A DNA stretch of 51,156 nt, from NCBI RefSeq assembly GCF_013116825.1, contig NZ_JABFNS010000057.1, positions 1-51,156 on the forward strand, in the 5' to 3' direction. A program made the translations under genes and the position numbers. Position 1 is the first letter of the stretch, and every line of letters begins with the position of its first letter. Shown piece by piece: positions 17,537 through 26,051 of this stretch. The stretch is from Myxococcus xanthus. Its GTDB lineage: Bacteria; Myxococcota; Myxococcia; Myxococcales; Myxococcaceae. Below the pieces are notes generated by a model that worked only from the letters and a program-made list of their open reading frames with translations, was not told where the DNA came from and did no database searches.

Positions 17537-19204
17537 TCAGAACGCGTACCAGGTGAAGGTGGTGAAGACGGAGAAGGGGTTGGTCCGGATGGTGGGCGAG
17601 CCGTCGTAGAAGCTGCCCCGGAACAGGTAGCCCGCGTGCAGGCCGGCCGTCATGAGGTAGCGGATGTGGTAGCGCAGCTCCGCGTTGACCTCGGTGCCGA
17701 TGTACCGGCCGCGCTCGACCTCGGGCGTCCACCGCACGGGCGTCGCGTCGGAGGTGGCGGTGCCCACGCCCAACTTGAGGTTCAGCTTGTTGGGCACCAT
17801 GTCCCACGCCGCGGTGGCGATGGCGGCGCGCATGCCGTAGCCCTGGTTGGAGATGTCCGTCACCGCGCCCGTGTAGTTGTTCACCGTGCTGGTGAACGGG
17901 AACAGGATGAGCATCTTGTGGTTGAACCACACCGCGCCCGGCAGGCCGTACTGGTTGAGCGTGAAGGCACCGGTGTAACGGCTGTCGGCGAGGTCGTCGT
18001 CACCGGTGGTGTACATGCCCTCCAGCGTGAGCATGTCCGCGGGCCCGCGGCCCCACTGGTACATCAGCTCCAGGTTGGCGGAGAGGCCGGAGATGTTGAG
18101 CTCGGCCAGGGCGGAGCGCTCCGGGTCGTCGCTGACGTACTTGCCGCCGTTGTACATGACGAAGCCGGACGCGCCGAACCGGCCCGTGCGGAAGTCGATG
18201 TTGTGGTTGAAGTTGGCGCCCGCCCAGAAGACGTTGCCCGTGGGCCGCGCGATGTCGAAGCGCGCCGTGCCCGTGAAGGTGTTGAGGCCCGTGGAGGACG
18301 GACCGCTCTTCACCAGGCCCTCGAAGGCGTAGGCGTCACCCTTCGTCTGGTCGTTGAGGAACCACAGCGACAGGCCCACGTTGGTGTTGGGCCGCACCGG
18401 GTAGACGTAGTCACCGGTGATGAGCCAGATGTACTTCAGGCGCGGGTCGTTGCGCGTGCCCTTGTCCGCCTGCGCGGTGCCCAGCGGCATCAGGCTCAGC
18501 TTGGCCAGGCCCTTGTAGCCACTGAAGAGGGAGATGCCCGTGGCGTCGCTGCCCAGGAAGCTCATCTTGTAGCCGGTGCGGGTGATGTCCGACAGCGGCG
18601 TGCGCGTGGGGTCATAGACGTTGTCGTAGACGGGCTGCGTGCCCACCAGCAACGTCAGCTCACGCGGCTTGCGCGTGGGATACAGCGCGACGTTGACGTT
18701 CTTCGTCTGGATGTTGACCTGGTCGGCGTTGAAACCGCCGCCCTCGTTCTGCTGGAGCGCGTTGGCAGACCGGCCCCACATGTAGTCGATTTCGAACTGG
18801 GCCCGGAAGGAGGCCAGCCCGTCCACGAAGTGGGGGCTGTACTCCATGACGGGAATCCACCGCTGCTCGATGAAGTACGCGGACAGGCCGGGCTCGGCGC
18901 GCACCGCGCTCCCCGCGGGCATGCCAATGGGGCCCAGCGACACGCCGCGAAGGCCGGCCGGGTCGCCCACCTGGTTCTGCACCGAGACGCGCGTGAAGAA
19001 GTAGTTGATGAGGCTGAACTGACTCGGCTTCGCGTCCTCGTCGCGGTTCGCCTCGTCGTTCCACTCACCGTAGTAAAGGCCGGGAACCGGCGTGCTCTGC
19101 GCCGCCGCCGGGAGCGACACACCCGCCAGCGCCAACGCCAGGGCTCCCGCGGACCGCCGCGCCGCCCTGCGTGCCTCGGACAACCACCACCGTGCCATAA
19201 ACAC
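17537..19204 (-). CDS. Large outer-membrane beta-barrel protein
   Basis: 555 residues, ATG at 19204 (ATG at 19198 also possible). Signal peptide ending in SLPAAAQ. The mature sequence is a series of amphipathic beta strands with Tyr/Trp girdle residues (FRAQFEIDYMWGR, TNVGLSLWFLND, NVFWAGANFNHNIDF, MLILFPFTSTV) and ends in the terminal Phe pattern FSVFTTFTWYAF typical of outer-membrane proteins. Strand count suggests a porin or transporter of about 16-20 strands; no family is named with confidence. Next gene in the operon encodes an alpha/beta-hydrolase lipoprotein, which suggests uptake or export of an ester-type compound. Confidence 0.82.
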   Translation of the reverse strand: MFMARWWLSEARRAARRSAGALALALAGVSLPAAAQSTPVPGLYYGEWNDEANRDEDAKPSQFSLINYFFTRVSVQNQVGDPAGLRGVSLGPIGMPAGSAVRAEPGLSAYFIEQRWIPVMEYSPHFVDGLASFRAQFEIDYMWGRSANALQQNEGGGFNADQVNIQTKNVNVALYPTRKPRELTLLVGTQPVYDNVYDPTRTPLSDITRTGYKMSFLGSDATGISLFSGYKGLAKLSLMPLGTAQADKGTRNDPRLKYIWLITGDYVYPVRPNTNVGLSLWFLNDQTKGDAYAFEGLVKSGPSSTGLNTFTGTARFDIARPTGNVFWAGANFNHNIDFRTGRFGASGFVMYNGGKYVSDDPERSALAELNISGLSANLELMYQWGRGPADMLTLEGMYTTGDDDLADSRYTGAFTLNQYGLPGAVWFNHKMLILFPFTSTVNNYTGAVTDISNQGYGMRAAIATAAWDMVPNKLNLKLGVGTATSDATPVRWTPEVERGRYIGTEVNAELRYHIRYLMTAGLHAGYLFRGSFYDGSPTIRTNPFSVFTTFTWYAF

Positions 19205-19362
19205 CTCGGCCCCACGCCAGGGGGCGCTCCCAGCCTTCCGGCCGGACTGCGAACGTCTGCGTGCTCATTGCGTCCAGGGCCCGCGGACCGCCCTCCTCGC
19301 GAGGCCGTGCTCCACCCTGCCTCGCCCGCGCCACACGGCCACCGCCGGGCACGGACCCCAAG

Positions 19363-19393
19363 CGGAAGGGAGGAGGAGCACGCCTCCCTTCCG
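19363..19393. terminator. Hairpin after the small lipoprotein gene
   Basis: CGGAAGGGAGG and CCTCCCTTCCG form a perfect 11-bp stem around a 9-base loop, 16 bp downstream (minus strand) of the stop at 19410. There is no T-run. It separates the lipoprotein transcript from the outer-membrane protein operon. Confidence 0.5.
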
Positions 19394-19409
19394 GCGGGCT
19401 TCACACGGG

Positions 19410-20048
19410 CTAGCTGCCGCTGATGACGTAGCTCTGCACCGCGTTGCCGCCGAATGGACGGCTCTCGCCCCCGACGACCTGGTTCACCGTGGCCGAGCCC
19501 ACGCCGCCCGCCGCGCAGTTGGCGCCGGTGGCGCCTCCCTCGAAGAAGAGCTCCAGGTCCAGCCGCCGCTGGTCCGCGGAGAACGAGCCACGGCCCACCT
19601 GGCGGAAGCCCGGGAAGGTGAAGGCGACGTCGAAGCACTCGCCGTCCGCCGACACGTTCTCGATGCTCACGACGGTGGAGGTGAAGGTCAGCGCGTTCTG
19701 CGGGAGCTCCGGGTTGCAGGTGCCGGACTGGCCCGCCTGCGGCGCGCCCTCGATGGTGCCCGGGATGCTGTCCACCCGGAAGTTGCCGCCCTGCACCGAC
19801 ATGGTGACGCGCTGGTAGCACTGCGAGCTGGCGCCGAAGTTGATGTCCTCGCTGAAGCCGTTCGGATGGGTCGGGATGTCGTCCCCCGTCATCGTCAGCG
19901 TCTTTCCTTCCAGGAACGTCAGGATGCCCTGCGGCGTGCTCAGGTCGGGGGTGTTGCCGGGGCCGTTGTCCACCGGGTCGCTCTCACCACAGCCCACCAG
20001 GGACAGCGCGGACGTCATCACCGCGGACAGCAGCAGCTTCTTCTTCAT
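19410..20048 (-). CDS. Unknown lipoprotein with paired cysteines
   Basis: 212 residues from ATG at 20048, with AGGAAGAGGAG just upstream. Lipobox SLVGC (Cys 20). The mature protein has an acidic linker followed by a beta-rich domain with a segment GILTFLEGKTLTMTGDDIPT near the start and Cys in ASSQCYQRV, SGTCNPEL, GECFDVAF and GANCAAGG, consistent with two disulfides. The pattern 'LEGK-TLTM-GDDIPTHPNG' resembles lipocalin-like ligand-binding myxobacterial lipoproteins but I cannot name a family. Monocistronic with a hairpin behind it. Outer-membrane attachment is likely as no inner-membrane retention Asp follows the Cys (GES). Confidence 0.8.
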   Translation of the reverse strand: MKKKLLLSAVMTSALSLVGCGESDPVDNGPGNTPDLSTPQGILTFLEGKTLTMTGDDIPTHPNGFSEDINFGASSQCYQRVTMSVQGGNFRVDSIPGTIEGAPQAGQSGTCNPELPQNALTFTSTVVSIENVSADGECFDVAFTFPGFRQVGRGSFSADQRRLDLELFFEGGATGANCAAGGVGSATVNQVVGGESRPFGGNAVQSYVISGS

Positions 20049-20150
20049 GGGTTGCTCCTCTTCCTCCGGCGGGCATCGCCGGGCTGACGCGACAGTCGAC
20101 AGGCAGCGAGCCACCGTTGGCGTGGCCCGTCCTTCAAGGTGCGTTCACGC

Positions 20151-21728
20151 TCAATGACGCGAGCTGTCCCGGTCCGCGGCCACGGCCGCGTCGCGAAGCT
20201 CACGCTTGAGGATCTTTCCGGCCGCGGAGATGGGCAGGCGCTCCATCAGCTCCACGCGCTTGGGCACCTTGAAACGCGCCACGCGTCCCCGCAGGTGCTC
20301 CAACAGCGCCTCCGCCGAAACCTTCCCATCCGGCTTCAACACCACGAAGGCGCGGCCAACCTCGCCCCACTTCTCGTCGGGCACGCCCACCACGGCGCAC
20401 TGCGCCACCGCGGGGTGCTCGTACAGCGCGGACTCCAGCTCCAGCGGGTAGATGTTCTCTCCGCCGGAGATGAACATGTCCTTCTTGCGCCCGGCGATGG
20501 TGAAGAAGCCGTCCGCGTCTACGCGCGCCAGGTCGCCGGTGTGCAGCCACCCGTCGGCGTCAATCGCCTCGCGCGTGGCGGCCTCGTCCTCGAAGTAGCC
20601 GGAGCACATGGAGGGGCCCTTGAGGAGCAGCTCACCCACCTCGCCCGTGGGGACCTCCCGGCCGTCGTCATCCACCAGCTTCGCGGCGATGAAGTAGTTG
20701 GGCCGGCCAATGGAGCCCGCCTTCGACACCGCGTGCTCCGGCCCCATGCTGAAGAGGCCCGGGCCGAACTCCGTCATGCCGAAGCCCTGCTTGAAGGGCA
20801 CCGGGTGCACCGCCTGCCACGCCTGGATGAGCGGCACCGGCAGCGCCGCGCCGCCGCTGGTCATGAAGCGCACGGAGGAGAAGTCCGTCGTCTTGAAGCG
20901 CGGCGACTCCAGGAGCTGCTGGTACTGCGTGGGCACCGCGAAGAAGAGCGTCACCTTCTCCCGGGGGATGAGGTCCAGCAGCGCCTCCGGCTCCCACCGG
21001 CGCATGAGGACGACGGTGCCGCCCACGGTGAGCAGCGGCAGCGTGTACACGAGCAACCCGCCCGTGTGGAACATGGGCGTGTGCGTCACCGTGACGTCGC
21101 CGGGCCGCACCTCGTGGACCAACGTGTTGAGGGTGTTCCACGCCACCATGCGGTAGCTGACGCGCGCGCCCTTCGAGCGCCCCGTCGTCCCGCCGGTGAA
21201 GATGAGGCAGAGGATGTCCTCCTCGGACACCGCGTCCTGCGTCACCGGCGAGCCCGGCACGTGGGCCAGCGTCGCCGCGTAGGCGTCCGCGCGCGGCAGG
21301 CCTTGCGACTCCAGGGACACCAGCCGGGGGCCACCGCCCAGGCGCTCGCGGACGTCCGCCACGGTGTCGCGGAAGTCGTCGCCGAAGAGGAGCACGCCGG
21401 GACGGATGGAGCGCACCAGGTCCGCCAGCTCGGCGGCGTGCAGGCGCCAGTTGAAGGGGACGAAGACGGCGCCAATCTTCGCGCAGGCGAACAGCGCGTC
21501 CAGGTACTCCACGCCGTTGTGGGCCACGATGCCCACCCGGTCGCCCTTCTTCACGCCGGCCACGTCACGCAGCCAGCCGCCCAGCGCGGTGGCGCGCGTG
21601 TTCATCGCGCGGTAGGTGAAGCGGCCCGCGTCACCCCGGGACGGGTCCACCACCGCGACACTGTCGGGCCAGTAGAGGGCACCACGGCCCATCCAGTCAC
21701 CGATGAACATGCGCGCGCCCTCCGTCAT
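20151..21728 (-). CDS. AMP-dependent acyl-CoA synthetase / ligase (ANL family)
   Basis: 525 residues from ATG at 21728, 8 bp after the stop of the KASIII-like gene. Motifs: FTGGTTGRSKGARVSYR (A3), GFGMTEFGPG (A5), LHTGDLA (A7), GRKKDMFISGGENIYPLELE (A8), SAAGKILKREL with the catalytic Lys (A10). It adenylates a carboxylic acid and loads CoA. Paralogue of the ligase at 11664. Its place behind a KASIII-like condensing protein and a TetR regulator suggests a dedicated acyl-modification pathway rather than general beta-oxidation. Confidence 0.92.
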   Translation of the reverse strand: MTEGARMFIGDWMGRGALYWPDSVAVVDPSRGDAGRFTYRAMNTRATALGGWLRDVAGVKKGDRVGIVAHNGVEYLDALFACAKIGAVFVPFNWRLHAAELADLVRSIRPGVLLFGDDFRDTVADVRERLGGGPRLVSLESQGLPRADAYAATLAHVPGSPVTQDAVSEEDILCLIFTGGTTGRSKGARVSYRMVAWNTLNTLVHEVRPGDVTVTHTPMFHTGGLLVYTLPLLTVGGTVVLMRRWEPEALLDLIPREKVTLFFAVPTQYQQLLESPRFKTTDFSSVRFMTSGGAALPVPLIQAWQAVHPVPFKQGFGMTEFGPGLFSMGPEHAVSKAGSIGRPNYFIAAKLVDDDGREVPTGEVGELLLKGPSMCSGYFEDEAATREAIDADGWLHTGDLARVDADGFFTIAGRKKDMFISGGENIYPLELESALYEHPAVAQCAVVGVPDEKWGEVGRAFVVLKPDGKVSAEALLEHLRGRVARFKVPKRVELMERLPISAAGKILKRELRDAAVAADRDSSRH

Positions 21729-21736
21729 GGCGTGAC

Positions 21737-22732
21737 TCAGGCCGTCCAGCGGTAGAGGGCGGAGGCCATGGCGAGCCCGCCGCCGCTGGCGCACAGGGCC
21801 ACCAGGTCGCCGCGCCGCACCTTGCCCTGCACCACCGCGTCATCCAGCGTCATCGGGATGCAGGCCGAACCGGTGTAGCCCCACTTGTCCATGGTGTAGT
21901 GGGCCTTCTCCATCGGCTGGCCCAGGATCTTCATGGTGGCTTCGATGGTGCGCAGGTTGAGCTGCGTGAAGACGAACTGCTTCACGTCGTCCAGCTTCAG
22001 GCTCTGCCGCTTGAGGAGCTGGTCCAGCAGCATGGGCCAGCGCTCGGTGTTGAACGTCGCCGGGAACTTGCGGACGAACTGCACCGCGGGCTTGCCGCCC
22101 GTGAGCTCCAGCGACTCCGCGGTGGCCGGGCGGTTGGTGCCGCCGGTGTAGACCCCCAGCGCGTCGTGGTACTCGCCGTTGGCCAGCAGCTTCGCGCCCA
22201 TGAAGCCGGGCGTGTCACCCGCGCCCAGCACCACCGCGCCCGCGCCGTCCGCGAACAGGGTGGCGGTCTTCTTGTCCTTCCAGTTGATGTAGCGGGACAT
22301 GCCGTAGGCGCCCACGACGAGGATGCGCTGGTAGCTGTCATCCGCGGCAATCGTCTTGGAGCCCACGTCCAGCGCCGTCACCCAGCCCGCGCACGCGCAG
22401 TTGAGGTCGTAGGTGCCGGCGTTCACCGCGCCCAGCTTCGCCTGCACCACGGAGGCCGTGGCGGGGCTGAGGTAGTCCGGGGTGTCGGTGGCGATGATGA
22501 TGAGGTCCAGCTCCTCCGGCTTCGTGCCCGCGCGCTCCAGCGCCTGGCGGGCGGCGCCCACGCAGAGGTCGGAGGTGGCCTGGTCATCCGCCATCATGTG
22601 GCGTTCGCGAATGCCCACGTTCTGCTGGAGCCACTCATCCACCTTCTCACCGAGAATCTTCTCGACGTCAGCGTTGGTGAGGACCTTCTCGGGGACGTAG
22701 CGGCCAGTGGAGAGAATCTGGGCGTATCGCAT
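21737..22732 (-). CDS. 3-oxoacyl-ACP synthase III (FabH)-like protein lacking catalytic His and Asn
   Basis: 331 residues, thiolase fold. The nucleophile is present: C114 in DLNCACAGWVTALD, and the C-terminal glycine loop SGGGLAMASALYRW is typical. But the FabH His of PHQANLRI is Thr256 here (FVFTQLNLRT) and the FabH Asn of HGNTS is Tyr286 (WGYTGSA). These residues drive decarboxylation of malonyl-ACP, so ordinary Claisen condensation is doubtful. An acyltransferase-like or thioester-transfer role, as in some KASIII-like polyketide enzymes, is possible. Tight operon: 9 bp after the TetR gene, 8 bp before the acyl-CoA ligase. Confidence 0.88.
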   Translation of the reverse strand: MRYAQILSTGRYVPEKVLTNADVEKILGEKVDEWLQQNVGIRERHMMADDQATSDLCVGAARQALERAGTKPEELDLIIIATDTPDYLSPATASVVQAKLGAVNAGTYDLNCACAGWVTALDVGSKTIAADDSYQRILVVGAYGMSRYINWKDKKTATLFADGAGAVVLGAGDTPGFMGAKLLANGEYHDALGVYTGGTNRPATAESLELTGGKPAVQFVRKFPATFNTERWPMLLDQLLKRQSLKLDDVKQFVFTQLNLRTIEATMKILGQPMEKAHYTMDKWGYTGSACIPMTLDDAVVQGKVRRGDLVALCASGGGLAMASALYRWTA

Positions 22733-22741
22733 GGGTGTTCG

Positions 22742-23473
22742 TCAGCTCCGGGCGCCGCGCGCCGGTCGGCGGGCGGGACGCAGGGTGTTCTTCTTCGGGG
22801 TCTTCGGTTTGGGCTTCGGCTTCGAAGCGGCGGAGGACTTCACGGTGTTGCGGCCCGTGGACGCACGCGGGTCCAGGCCGTGGGAGATGAGCGCCATCGC
22901 GGTGTCGAGGACGCGCTCGAGCCCCGGGTCCTCCTCCCAGAGGACCCAGCGCATGCCGAGGAAATCACTGATGCCCATGAGGCAGTAGGCCAGCGTCTCC
23001 GGGTCCATGCGCCGCACCTGGCCCGCCTCCATGGCGCGGGTGAGCCCGCTCACGTAGCCGCGAGCGAAGCGGTCGTAGTAGCGGCGGTAGCAGGCCTCAT
23101 CCACGAACTCCGCCTGGCGCACCACGCGATAGAGATTGGGGTGCTGCCGCACGAACTGGAAGAAGGTGCGCAGGCCCTGGCGCTCCACGTCGACGCGGTC
23201 CTCGCAGGCGGCCACGGACTCGGCGATGAGCCGGCGCAGGCGCGTGCCCAGCTCGTCCACCACTTCGATGAAGATGGATTGCTTGTCGGGGAAGTAGACG
23301 TAGAACGTCCCGAGCGCCACGCCCCCCTTGCGCGTGATGTCCGCGATGGAGGCGCGCTCGTAGCCCTTCTCACCGAAGACCGACTCCGCGGCCTTCAACA
23401 GCTTCGCACGCGTCTTCTGGCCTCGCGGCGTGACGGGTCCGGAGCGGTCTTGAGAAGATGAAGCCCGATTCAT
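22742..23473 (-). CDS. TetR-family transcriptional regulator
   Basis: 243 residues. N-terminal HTH: RAKLLKAAESVFGEKGYERA, then SIADITRKGGVALGTFYVYF and PDKQSIFIEVVDELG. The helical ligand domain follows to about 200, with a basic low-complexity tail (KPKPKPKTPKKN) of about 40 residues that is not usual for the family and could bind DNA or nucleoid. First gene of the operon with the KASIII-like protein and the ligase, so it most likely represses its own operon and responds to an acyl-CoA or acyl-ACP. A possible operator lies at 23600-23611. Confidence 0.9.
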   Translation of the reverse strand: MNRASSSQDRSGPVTPRGQKTRAKLLKAAESVFGEKGYERASIADITRKGGVALGTFYVYFPDKQSIFIEVVDELGTRLRRLIAESVAACEDRVDVERQGLRTFFQFVRQHPNLYRVVRQAEFVDEACYRRYYDRFARGYVSGLTRAMEAGQVRRMDPETLAYCLMGISDFLGMRWVLWEEDPGLERVLDTAMALISHGLDPRASTGRNTVKSSAASKPKPKPKTPKKNTLRPARRPARGARS

Positions 23474-23599
23474 GTTTCACCTAGCGGTAGCACCCGGCAG
23501 GGAGGGTGTCAAAGCACGGTCGATGGCTTCGCGCGTCAAACCGCACGTTCGACGCACGGCGTCAGCACTCGTGCGGCGCCGACGTGTGCGAAGCCTACT

Positions 23600-23611
23600 C
23601 TGAATGTTCAG
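23600..23611. promoter_or_regulatory. Possible TetR operator palindrome
   Basis: CTGAA-TG-TTCAG, 5-bp inverted arms, in otherwise featureless DNA 127 bp upstream of the TetR start. Several TetR-type regulators of fatty-acid genes bind TGAATG-like palindromes, which makes it a candidate site for the adjacent regulator. Short arms make chance occurrence possible. Confidence 0.28.
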
Positions 23612-24104
23612 TACACGCGGCCACGCGACGGGAGCCGTTGCGCGTCGGGACTTGCCGCGCCGGAGGCGGCGCGTGCGCGACACGCCCCATCATCCTCGGC
23701 CTGAGCGACTGCCGGTGACGCGGACGCGCCCGCCGACCATTCGCTGCCCGGCAGTTGCTTCAAGCAGGCACGAGCCGATGAAGGGCTACCAGCGGCGAAG
23801 TCAAAGGCTGGAACGTCGCTCGACGGCGCGGCCACTCCGGCGCAGGTGAAACCTCACGGATGCGCCGCTCCATCGGAACAACCCAGCCCACCTGGGCGCT
23901 CCGCGCCGTGAACAGTCAGGCTCCAGCCCTCCGTTCATCCGGACACAATGCGCGGCACCAACGAGCCCCGGACAGGTGCCACCGCGCCTGGCTCGCCCCA
24001 GCTTCCAGCCGCCGTCCAGCCGAAGCCCCACCCGGCGGACCGGTACACCTTCCGACCGCCAATACCGGCACAGCAGCTGACGCGACGAGCCGTCACATTC
24101 GAGG

Positions 24105-24164
24105 TTGCACCCTTGGAGCATCAAATATAAATTATCTGCCGTCCCGCAAAAGTGCCTATAAATT
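24105..24164 (+). promoter_or_regulatory. AT-rich promoter/operator region of the Lrp gene with two TATAAATT repeats
   Basis: TTGCAC at 24105-24110 is followed after 15 bp by TATAAA (24126-24131), a fair sigma-70 promoter. The octamer TATAAATT occurs at 24126-24133 and again at 24157-24164, 31 bp apart, which is about three helical turns. Lrp/AsnC proteins typically bind AT-rich sites in helical register in front of their own genes. The gene start is at 24182. Confidence 0.45.
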
Positions 24165-24181
24165 CAAGGCAAACGCCCCCC

Positions 24182-24658
24182 ATGTTCCTGGACGAACTAG
24201 ACCACCGCATCATCGACATGTTGCAGCGCGATGGCCGTGCCACGCAGCTTGAGCTGTCGCGTGCGGTGAAGCTGTCCCAGCCAGCGGTGGCGGAACGGAT
24301 CCGCAAATTGGAGGAGCGCGGCGTCATCACGGGCTACTCGGCCCGCGTGGACGCGGCGAAGCTCGGCAAGGACATCACGGCCTTCATCGGCGTGAGCATC
24401 GAGCACCCGAAGTACTTCGACGAGTTCCTGCAGAAGGTGCTGTTGCTGCCGGATGTCCTGGAGTGCCACCGCGTGGCGGGCCAGGACTCGTACCTTCTCA
24501 AGGTGAAGACGGCGAACACCCGTTCGCTCGACTCCCTCCTGGTGGGAACGCTGCGCACCATCGCGGGAGTCACCCGCACGCAGACCACCATCGTCCTGAC
24601 GTCCATGAAGGAGGACACGCATGTCCGCGTGCCTCCAGACACCCCAAAAGGAGCGTGA
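24182..24658 (+). CDS. Lrp/AsnC-family transcriptional regulator
   Basis: 158 residues from ATG at 24182 (a GTG at 24152 would add ten unrelated residues). HTH: LDELDHRIIDMLQRDGRATQ, then LELSRAVKLSQPAVAERIRK, followed by the RAM ligand domain (ITAFIGVSIEHPKYFDEFLQ, LECHRVAGQDSYLLKVKTAN, VTRTQTTIVLTSMKE). Family members assemble as octamers on AT-rich DNA and respond to amino acids. It is followed 3 bp later by an aminotransferase, so it probably controls that gene in response to an amino acid. Confidence 0.92.
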   Translation: MFLDELDHRIIDMLQRDGRATQLELSRAVKLSQPAVAERIRKLEERGVITGYSARVDAAKLGKDITAFIGVSIEHPKYFDEFLQKVLLLPDVLECHRVAGQDSYLLKVKTANTRSLDSLLVGTLRTIAGVTRTQTTIVLTSMKEDTHVRVPPDTPKGA

Positions 24659-24661
24659 CGT

Positions 24662-25882
24662 ATGAGCGCCGACGCGATGAGCGCCCCCCTTCCCCCGCCG
24701 CCCGTATGGCGGTTGGCCCAGCGGATGTCCCGCATCAAGACGTCCGCGGTGCGCGAAATCCTGAAGGTCGCCGAGCGGCCCGACATCCTCTCCTTCGCGG
24801 GAGGCCTGCCAGCCCCGGAGCTCTTCCCGCTGGAGGCCATCGCCGAGGCGCACGCCGAGGCCCTGGCCACCGAGGGCCGCGCCGCGCTCCAGTACAGCAC
24901 CACCGAGGGCTTCGGCCCGCTGCGTGAGTGGATTTGTGGCCACCTCCAGAAGCGCGGCCGCCAGTCCAACGCGGACCAGGTGCTCATCACCAACGGCTCG
25001 CAGCAGGGCATCGACCTGGTGGCCAAGGTGATGCTGGACCCCGGTGACCTCGTCATCGTGGAGAACCCCAGCTACCTGGCGGCGCTGCAGACGTTCGGCG
25101 CCTATGAGGCGCGCTTCGCCACGGTGGGCAGCGACGACCAGGGCATGCGCACCGACGACCTGGAGCGCCTGCTGGCCACGCACAAGCCCAAGCTGGTGTA
25201 CGTGGTCGCCAACTTCCAGAACCCCAAGGGCACCACCCTGTCGCTGGAGCGGCGGCGCGAGCTGGTCCGCCTGGCCCAGCAGTACCGCTTCCTCATCCTG
25301 GAGGACGACCCGTACGGCGAGCTGCGCTTCCGCGGCGAGCACGTGCCGTCCCTGTCCGCCTTCGACGACGAGGGCGTCGTCGTGTCGCTGGGCACCTTCT
25401 CCAAGACGCTGGCCCCGGGCATGCGCCTGGGCTGGGTGGTGGGCCCGCGCGACTTCGTGCGCAGCCTGGCCATCGCCAAGCAGTCCACCGACCTGCACAC
25501 GGCCACGTTGGCGCAGCGCGCGGTGGCGAAGCTGCTGGCGCGCTTCGACTACGCGGCCCACCTGGAGTCGCTGCGCCCCGTCTACGGCGAGCGCGCCCAG
25601 GCCATGCTGGACGCCCTCCAGGCGCACATGCCCGCCGGCACCCGGTGGACGCACCCCGAAGGCGGCATGTTCCTGTGGGTGGAGCTGCCCGGCGGGCTGG
25701 ACGCCCAGGCGCTGCTGCCCAAGGCGGTGGAGCAGAAGGTGGCCTTCGTGCCGGGCGCGCCCTTCTTCGCCAACAACCCGCGCCCGGAGTTCATGCGCCT
25801 CAACTACTCCAACCGCCCGCCGGATCTGATTGCCGAGGGCATGCGCCGCCTGGGCGCCGTGATTGCCGCCGAGTTGGGTTGA
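24662..25882 (+). CDS. PLP-dependent aminotransferase, class I (MocR/LysN-like)
   Basis: 406 residues, starting 3 bp after the Lrp gene. Fold-type I: SFAGGLPAPELFPLEAIAEA at the start, LITNGSQQGIDLVAKVML, VVANFQNPKG with the Asn that holds PLP, LEDDPYGELRFRG, and K248 in LGTFSKTLAPGMRLGW as Schiff-base lysine; the C-terminal Arg is in FMRLNYSN. This pattern is typical of 2-aminoadipate / aromatic / branched-chain amino acid aminotransferases. The exact amino acid is unknown, but control by the linked Lrp regulator supports amino-acid catabolism. A strong terminator follows. Confidence 0.92.
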   Translation: MSADAMSAPLPPPPVWRLAQRMSRIKTSAVREILKVAERPDILSFAGGLPAPELFPLEAIAEAHAEALATEGRAALQYSTTEGFGPLREWICGHLQKRGRQSNADQVLITNGSQQGIDLVAKVMLDPGDLVIVENPSYLAALQTFGAYEARFATVGSDDQGMRTDDLERLLATHKPKLVYVVANFQNPKGTTLSLERRRELVRLAQQYRFLILEDDPYGELRFRGEHVPSLSAFDDEGVVVSLGTFSKTLAPGMRLGWVVGPRDFVRSLAIAKQSTDLHTATLAQRAVAKLLARFDYAAHLESLRPVYGERAQAMLDALQAHMPAGTRWTHPEGGMFLWVELPGGLDAQALLPKAVEQKVAFVPGAPFFANNPRPEFMRLNYSNRPPDLIAEGMRRLGAVIAAELG

Positions 25883-25905
25883 GCCGCTGACGGAGCACCC
25901 TTGCC

Positions 25906-25935
25906 GCGCCGCGTCGGAAACGACGCGGCGCTTTT
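25906..25935 (+). terminator. Rho-independent terminator of the Lrp-aminotransferase operon
   Basis: GCGCCGCGTCG and CGACGCGGCGC make a perfect 11-bp stem with a GAAA tetraloop, followed at once by TTTT and then CGTTT. It starts 23 bp after the aminotransferase stop. This is the best terminator in the window. Confidence 0.9.
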
Positions 25936-26051
25936 CGTTTCAGCGAAGTTGAAGATTGATTCAGGTTTCACATCGCTCACCGCTGGCCAGCGCGGTCGGG
26001 GTTTCGTACCCTGCGCGGCATTTCGTACCACCCCACCTGCCGGAGAGACAC

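Larger units (their letters stand above)
23474..24181. other. Intergenic region, 708 bp
   Basis: Between the divergent TetR operon and the Lrp gene. The short ORFs here have no initiation signal or plausible composition and I take none as real. The region holds a palindrome at 23600-23611 and, near its right end, a sharply AT-rich stretch (24121-24170) with two TATAAATT copies, which stand out in this genome. The middle (about 23650-24060) shows nothing I can name. Confidence 0.45.
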
